A stretch of 64,000 bases of DNA, from the NCBI RefSeq assembly GCF_003028415.1, contig NZ_PYSV01000003.1:124001-188000 (forward strand), given 5' to 3'. Within the stretch, counting starts at the first letter, position 1. Every line of letters begins with the position of its first letter. Below, piece after piece: positions 58,064-64,000 of the stretch. Origin of the DNA: Deinococcus arcticus. GTDB lineage: Bacteria; Deinococcota; Deinococci; Deinococcales; Deinococcaceae. Both the position numbers and the translations under genes were made by a program. The notes beneath the pieces were generated by a model that worked only from the letters and a program-made list of their open reading frames with translations, made no database searches and was not told the DNA's origin.

Positions 58064-59451
58064 GCGCCCTGCGCGAAGCGTTGCGGCGCGTTGGCGTGCT
58101 CTCGGACCTGCCGGATGACACGCTGGACTGGCTGATGGCGCAGGGCCGTGAGAGCCGCTACGCCCCCGGCGAGGTGGTCAACCACCAGGGCGATCCTGCC
58201 ACCGAGATGCTGCTGTTTCTGGAAGGCGCCGTGGAAGCCCGGCGAGACGAGCAGGGCCTGCTGGGCACCCGCTACGTGGCCCGCGCCGGCGAGGCCTTCG
58301 AGGTCAGCGGCAAGCTGCCGTATTCGCGCCTGACGGTCTATCCGTCCACCTCCCGCGCCCTGGAACCCAGCTGGGTGTTCCGGGTGCCGGAAACGGCCTT
58401 TGAGGAACTGCTGTGCCGCGCGCCGCAACTGGGCCCCCGGCTGGTGGCGGTCATGGCCGACCGCATCCGCGACTCGGCGCAGAACGAGGTGCAGCGCGAG
58501 CGCCTGCTGGCCCTGGGGCGGCTGGCGGCGGGGCTGGCGCACGAACTGAACAACCCTGCTGCCGCCAGCCGCCGCGCCGCGCGGGGCCTGCGCGCCGCCC
58601 TGACTGAACTGAACCGCGCCGAGCGCGAACTGGCTGCGTGGCCCCTGGAGGGCGCTGTCCGCGCGCACCTGGCCGCGCTGGAAACGCGTGAGCGCGCCGC
58701 GCCCCCCCACCTGTCGGCCCTGGCCCGCGCGGAGCAGGAAGACGCCCTGCAGGACTGGCTGGAAGACCAGGGCGTGCAAGAGGCCCCGGACCTGGCGCCT
58801 GTGCTGATCGAGGCCGGGCTGGGCGTGCCCGACCTGACCCCGCTGGCGGCGCTGTCCCGCCCCGCCATGAACGCCGCCCTGCGCCACCTGGGGGCCCACC
58901 TGACGCTGGCGGGCCTGATCAGCGAGGTGGAGGAAGGCACGGGGCGCATCTCGGGGCTGGTGGGCGCCATCAAGGAACACACCCACCTGGACCGCGCCCC
59001 GCGCGCGCCCACCGATGTGCGCCGGGGCCTGGACAGCACCCTGACCATGCTGGGGCACCAGCTGCGCGGCGTGCGGGTCGAGCGCGACTACGCCCCGGAC
59101 CTGCCGCACCTGGAGGCCAGCGCCGGCGAGCTGAACCAGGTGTGGACCAACCTGATGGCCAACGCCGCCGACGCCCTGGGTGGCCAGGGCCAGTTGCAGG
59201 TGCGCGCGCTCACCGAGGGCGGCGCGCACCTGCTGGTGGAAATCGTGGACAGCGGTCCCGGCATTCCCGAGGAGGTGCGCGCCCAGATCTTCGATCCCTT
59301 CTTCACCACCAAGGGCGTGGGCGAGGGCAGCGGCCTGGGCCTGGACATCGCCCGCCGCATCGTGCAGGGCCACCGGGGCGAGATCAGCGTGACCTCACGC
59401 CCCGGGGAAACGCGCTTTCAGGTACGCCTGCCCCTGGAAGGCGGCGGGTGA
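58060..59451 (+). CDS. Sensor histidine kinase with N-terminal cyclic-nucleotide-binding-like domain
   Basis: The 463-residue cytoplasmic kinase has no membrane segment. Residues 1-140 resemble a CAP-family effector domain (YAPGEVVNHQGDPATEMLLFLEGAVE). The phospho-acceptor His is in LAAGLAHELNNPAAAS near 160, followed by a long helical region, then an HATPase domain with the N box NQVWTNLMANAADAL, VDSGPGIPEE, the F box FDPFFTTK and GSGLGLDIARRIV. Its start overlaps the upstream stop, so the receiver-flavoprotein is the likely partner. The ligand of the N-terminal domain is uncertain. A terminator follows. Confidence 0.87.
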   Translation: MSALREALRRVGVLSDLPDDTLDWLMAQGRESRYAPGEVVNHQGDPATEMLLFLEGAVEARRDEQGLLGTRYVARAGEAFEVSGKLPYSRLTVYPSTSRALEPSWVFRVPETAFEELLCRAPQLGPRLVAVMADRIRDSAQNEVQRERLLALGRLAAGLAHELNNPAAASRRAARGLRAALTELNRAERELAAWPLEGAVRAHLAALETRERAAPPHLSALARAEQEDALQDWLEDQGVQEAPDLAPVLIEAGLGVPDLTPLAALSRPAMNAALRHLGAHLTLAGLISEVEEGTGRISGLVGAIKEHTHLDRAPRAPTDVRRGLDSTLTMLGHQLRGVRVERDYAPDLPHLEASAGELNQVWTNLMANAADALGGQGQLQVRALTEGGAHLLVEIVDSGPGIPEEVRAQIFDPFFTTKGVGEGSGLGLDIARRIVQGHRGEISVTSRPGETRFQVRLPLEGGG

Positions 59452-59464
59452 CCGGATGGGAAAG

Positions 59465-59510
59465 AGCGGGTGGGCCCTCTCTGCGGCAGAAAGGGCCCAC
59501 CCGCTGTCAG
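59465..59510. terminator. Terminator between the kinase gene and catalase
   Basis: AGCGGGTGGGCCCT and AGGGCCCACCCGCT form a perfect 14-bp stem with a 13-nt loop between convergent genes. Confidence 0.8.
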
Positions 59511-59546
59511 GAAGAGGGAATAGTGGGCGTCCCTCTTCCCCGCTGA

Positions 59547-61154
<1,608 letters not shown>

Positions 61155-61161
61155 AGGCCCG

Positions 61162-61167
61162 GTTATA
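61162..61167 (-). promoter_or_regulatory. -10 box for katA
   Basis: TATAAC lies 7 nt before the katA ATG. No clear regulator site was recognised in the 225 bp upstream. Confidence 0.5.
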
Positions 61168-61380
61168 CCCAAGTTGGCCGGGCCTGCACGCGCGCCGGGT
61201 TCCGCGTGCAGGGACAGGGCGGCGCCGCGCTGGCCTTTGTGGGACGGCGTACAGCGGTGGACCACCAACTGGCTAGAGTGAAACTTTTTGCCCCGGACAG
61301 ACAGCACGGCCCCCGGCCCATTCCACTGCAAGAGGCAGGGCGAACGATCGCGCCGCTCGCCCTGTCCCACCGCTCCCTGC

Positions 61381-62364
61381 CTACAGCCGTGTCAGGTCCG
61401 GGTATTTCTGAATGGCCTCGTCCTCGCTCAGGAATTCACCCGGGGCGTCGGGGCTCCAGATAACTTCAGCCCGGATCAGGTCGCCGGGGGCCACGCTGCT
61501 GATGGCACTCAGGGCCGCGCGGGCCTCCTGGGCGGTGGTCACGCCCGCCGGGGGCAGGGCGGCCAGCGCGTGCGCCGCCACGGCGATGGTCACGGCCAGA
61601 TACTGGTCGCCGGCCTCAGGCTGGAAGGTGTAGTCGCTGCGCTGCTGGTAGCCGCTGCGCGGATCATTGTTCTGGTAGTTGCTGGTGGTCTGCTCGGTAA
61701 AGGCGGCGCGGGCCTGGGTGGCCCAGGCGCCCACCTGACTGTCGGCCGTGGTGGCCGAGCCCTGGGCGCGCTGCACATTGCCGTACACCCAGCGTTCGGG
61801 GTGGCGCAGCAGCACCAGCGCGGCTTCCTGCAACATGCGGGTCAGGCCCTCGTTCGTGTCGGGGTCGCCGGTCTGGGCCACCCGGGCCAGGGCCCGCTTG
61901 ACCTCCTCGCCCTCGGCCAGCAGCACCTGTACGCTCAGCGCCTGCGCGGTGCCGCTGACCGCGCTCAGGCCCCGCGCGCCGCTGCCGCCTAGGCCCCGGC
62001 GCAGGGCCCCCACCACCATAAAAATGACGCCGCCCATGATCAGCAGGCCGATCAGGCCAAAGCCGCCGCCGCCAGAGCCAAACCCGCCGCCGTAGCCGCC
62101 CCCGCCAATGATGATGGGCCCGCTGTATCCACCGCCATAGCCGCCGCCGTAGCCGCCGCTGTACCCACCCCCGTAATCGCCCCCGCGCGAGGGGCTGCTA
62201 TACCCACCCCCACCGCCATAGCCACCCCCCGAACTGCCTGAACTGCGGCCCCCAAAACCGCCGCCGGACTGCGCGTGGGCCAGCCCCAGCAGCAGGGGCA
62301 GCAGCAGGGTACTCAGCAGCAGGAAGCGGCGCAGCGGGGCAAACAGGGGCGGCTGTGCGGTCAT
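61381..62364 (-). CDS. DUF1517-family membrane protein with Gly/Tyr/Ser-rich segment
   Basis: The 327-residue protein has a signal peptide ([19 protein letters not shown]), then about 75 residues of very Gly/Tyr/Ser-rich repeats ([13 protein letters not shown]), a membrane helix ([20 protein letters not shown]) and a C-terminal domain of about 200 residues containing [22 protein letters not shown], the DUF1517 hallmark seen in cyanobacteria and chloroplasts. The function of the family is unknown. A TACACT box lies 5 nt before the ATG. Confidence 0.8.
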   Translation of the reverse strand: MTAQPPLFAPLRRFLLLSTLLLPLLLGLAHAQSGGGFGGRSSGSSGGGYGGGGGYSSPSRGGDYGGGYSGGYGGGYGGGYSGPIIIGGGGYGGGFGSGGGGFGLIGLLIMGGVIFMVVGALRRGLGGSGARGLSAVSGTAQALSVQVLLAEGEEVKRALARVAQTGDPDTNEGLTRMLQEAALVLLRHPERWVYGNVQRAQGSATTADSQVGAWATQARAAFTEQTTSNYQNNDPRSGYQQRSDYTFQPEAGDQYLAVTIAVAAHALAALPPAGVTTAQEARAALSAISSVAPGDLIRAEVIWSPDAPGEFLSEDEAIQKYPDLTRL

Positions 62365-62369
62365 ACCGC

Positions 62370-62375
62370 AGTGTA
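62370..62375 (-). promoter_or_regulatory. -10 box for the DUF1517 gene
   Basis: TACACT lies 5 nt before the ATG at 62364. Confidence 0.45.
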
Positions 62376-62467
62376 CTGGCCCTCCAGAAGCGCAGCTGCA
62401 CCGTTTCTTATGGGGTGGTGATGGATTTTGTTCACGAATGCTGTCCGGCGTAGGCGCCCAGGCGGCG

Positions 62468-62473
62468 TACACT
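62468..62473 (+). promoter_or_regulatory. -10 box for the gene at 62481
   Basis: TACACT lies 7 nt before the GTG start and decides that start. Confidence 0.5.
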
Positions 62474-62480
62474 GGCCGGC

Positions 62481-62849
62481 GTGAGTGCACGCGCCGTCAT
62501 CCTGACCCCCGACGCCTGGACGGCCTTTCTGGGCCGCCTGTACGAGCGCGACGACCGGCTGGACGTGCGCCAGGAAGGCCAGACCTACGCGGCAGATGAG
62601 CTGGTGGACGCCTGGGTACTCAGCGGCCACGCCGAGGCGCTGCGCAGCGCCGAGGTGGACGGCGACCTATGGGGCACCCTGCAGGACCTGGAGGAAAGCG
62701 CGGGGTCCGAGGAGGAGGCGTGGGCCAGGATCGTGGCCTTTTACCTGGACCGCGGCTGCGTGCTGGTGCAGGTGCGGGGCCTGGACGAGCCCGAGGACTG
62801 GATTCTCAGCGAAACGCTGGCCCGCCGCCTGGGCCTGCCGGTGGACTGA
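62481..62849 (+). CDS. Small acidic protein of unknown function
   Basis: The 122-residue soluble protein is acidic and tryptophan-containing ([46 protein letters not shown]). It has no signal peptide or recognised motif. It is divergent from the DUF1517 gene, 116 bp away, and is followed by about 225 bp without a clear gene. Confidence 0.62.
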   Translation: MSARAVILTPDAWTAFLGRLYERDDRLDVRQEGQTYAADELVDAWVLSGHAEALRSAEVDGDLWGTLQDLEESAGSEEEAWARIVAFYLDRGCVLVQVRGLDEPEDWILSETLARRLGLPVD

Positions 62850-63061
62850 GGGGCACGGCTGGCTGCTGCCTGGCCGGTCCAGAGCAGAAGCAGAGAGCCC
62901 CCACACCCGCAGGGGAGGCGAGAACCCTCTGCGCTGCCCGAAGTGAATCGGTGTTGCCCGCAATGGCGCTCGCGCCCAGCGCAGCGCCGTCCGGTCCCTG
63001 CCCTGGCCCCGGCGTGAACCGCGTGTAAATCGCGCCTCATCCCGTACAGATGAGGGGGGCG

Positions 63062-63067
63062 TAGGCT
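63062..63067 (+). promoter_or_regulatory. -10 box for the LEA-like gene
   Basis: TAGGCT lies 7 nt before the ATG at 63075. Confidence 0.45.
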
Positions 63068-63074
63068 CTTTCTC

Positions 63075-63728
63075 ATGAGAGAGCATCATTTTCCCCTGAA
63101 ACGTCTGCTGGTGCTGGGTGCCCTGGTGGGCGCCGGCGCGTACTACTTCAGCCGCGAGCAGAACCGCCGCGCGCTGGACGCCAAGCTGGCCGAACTGGGC
63201 CTGAAAGACGCCGCGCACGACGTGGGCCAGAGCGTGACCAAGGGCTGGGAAAAGACCAAGGAAGCCGCCAAGGACGCGGGCGCCGTGCTGGCCGAAAAGG
63301 CCAGTGAGGTCAAGGACGCGGCGAGCACGGGCGGGGTTCAGGCTGCTGCCGAGAAGGCCAAGGACGTGGCCGGCGACGTGAAAACGGCCGTGGGGGGCGC
63401 CGCCACCCAGGCCGGAGCCGCGGCCCAGGGCGTGGCCCAGACCGCCAGCGACAAGGCCCAGGACCTGAAGGCCGACGCCAAGGCAGGCGCCCAGCAGGCC
63501 GCCAGCGACCTGAAGGCGGGCGCGCAGCAAGCCGCTGAAGGGGCCAGGACCACTGCCCAGACAGCCGCGCAGGGTGCGGGTCAGAGCACCCAGAAACCCG
63601 CTGCCCAGGGCGGCACCCCGGCCCAGGCGAACAGCCAGGGCGCAGCAGGCACCCAGCCCCAGACGAACCAGGGCCAGCAGGGGAACGCAGGCACCGGCCC
63701 CAAACCCGGCAGCAACGGCAAAGCCTGA
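63075..63728 (+). CDS. Membrane-anchored LEA-like (apolipoprotein-like) protein
   Basis: The 217-residue protein begins with a basic residue cluster and a membrane helix (LLVLGALVGAGAYYF). Residues 40-155 are a long Ala/Lys/Asp-rich amphipathic region with recurring words such as KDAG, KASEVKDAA, KAKDVAG and DKAQDLKADAKAG, as in group 3 LEA proteins that protect cells during drying. The last 60 residues are Gln/Gly/Pro-rich and probably disordered. Deinococcus has known LEA-like desiccation proteins; that this is one of them is inferred from composition and repeat style. It has no cysteine. Confidence 0.7.
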   Translation: MREHHFPLKRLLVLGALVGAGAYYFSREQNRRALDAKLAELGLKDAAHDVGQSVTKGWEKTKEAAKDAGAVLAEKASEVKDAASTGGVQAAAEKAKDVAGDVKTAVGGAATQAGAAAQGVAQTASDKAQDLKADAKAGAQQAASDLKAGAQQAAEGARTTAQTAAQGAGQSTQKPAAQGGTPAQANSQGAAGTQPQTNQGQQGNAGTGPKPGSNGKA

Positions 63729-63844
63729 ACGGCGCTCTCCCCGGCCCCTCCCTCTGCCTGGGGGGGCTGTTCTCTTTGCCCGGTTCTCTTTGTGCAGGCC
63801 CCGCACCGTAAGGCGTGTTCCTGCCCGCCCTGAGCACTGCCCGC

Positions 63845-63850
63845 TACACT
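63845..63850 (+). promoter_or_regulatory. -10 box for clpS
   Basis: TACACT lies 6 nt before the clpS ATG. Confidence 0.5.
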
Positions 63851-63856
63851 CGCCCC

Positions 63857-64000
63857 ATGACGCGCCGGGATGAGCAGGGCCAGACCCAGACACTGGAGCG
63901 CACGCACACCGAGAAGCCCCGGCTGTTTCGGGTGCTGCTGCTGAACGATGACTACACGCCCATGGACTTTGTGGTGATGGTGCTGCGGCGCTACTTTCGC
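63857..64000 (+). CDS. clpS: ATP-dependent Clp protease adaptor ClpS, 3' end outside the window
   Basis: The first 48 codons are present and the frame runs off the window. The segment [20 protein letters not shown] is the ClpS core, with the N-end-rule pocket residues Asn-Asp and the DDYTPMDFV stretch, followed by RRYFR. ClpS delivers N-degron substrates to ClpA/ClpC. The clpC gene of this window lies 20 kb away and has a ClpA-like layout. A clpA gene may follow beyond the end. Confidence 0.93.
   Translation, partial: MTRRDEQGQTQTLERTHTEKPRLFRVLLLNDDYTPMDFVVMVLRRYFR

Overview
The window is chromosomal DNA of a Deinococcus species. The evidence is the very high GC content, the gene set (crtB-crtI carotenoid genes, katA-type catalase, uvrA, radA, a LEA-like protein, DsbA/DsbB, giant TamB) and the promoter style: many genes have a TANNNT -10 box only 5-8 nt before the start codon, so their mRNAs are probably leaderless. 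No rRNA, tRNA, CRISPR array, prophage or complete insertion sequence was found. The species cannot be named from sequence alone.

Layout. 0-5 kb: end of a DUF4127 gene, a repeat, then a minus-strand run proB - glucodextranase-C/DOMON-like protein - EamA exporter. 5-11 kb: TetR regulator divergent from folD, a membrane glycosyltransferase, and the methionine pair metY-metX behind a probable SAM-I riboswitch. 11-16 kb: a lipoprotein metalloprotease, a small secreted protein, a Fur-family regulator and a two-gene envelope operon (holin-X-like plus DUF3618-like). 16-20 kb: methyltransferase - crtB - crtI. 20-27 kb: astacin-like lipoprotein protease, monoacylglycerol-lipase-like hydrolase, oligopeptidase B, OsmC, a beta-lactamase-like hydrolase, a P-loop kinase with a repeat inserted in frame, and acylphosphatase. 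27-37 kb: one 3277-codon TamB-type gene. 37-42 kb: repeat-rich stretch with the overlapping operon DUF2087 - radA - PH-domain protein and several small orphan genes. 42-50 kb: clpC, a carboxymuconolactone decarboxylase-like protein, an outer-membrane-type protein, etfB-etfA, an SDR enzyme and dsbA-dsbB. 50-56 kb: uvrA with an overlapping membrane protein gene, repeats, a beta-propeller protein and an M23 peptidase. 56-64 kb: a two-gene signalling unit (receiver + thioredoxin-reductase-like flavoprotein; cyclic-nucleotide-binding-like domain + histidine kinase), catalase, DUF1517 protein, a small unknown, a LEA-like membrane-anchored protein and the start of clpS.

Most of the window is core metabolism, envelope and stress defence. 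The parts that ordinary genes do not explain are three families of short structured repeats (six, two and two copies), the in-frame insertion of one copy into a protein gene, the Cys-less redox signalling pair, and the metY riboswitch.
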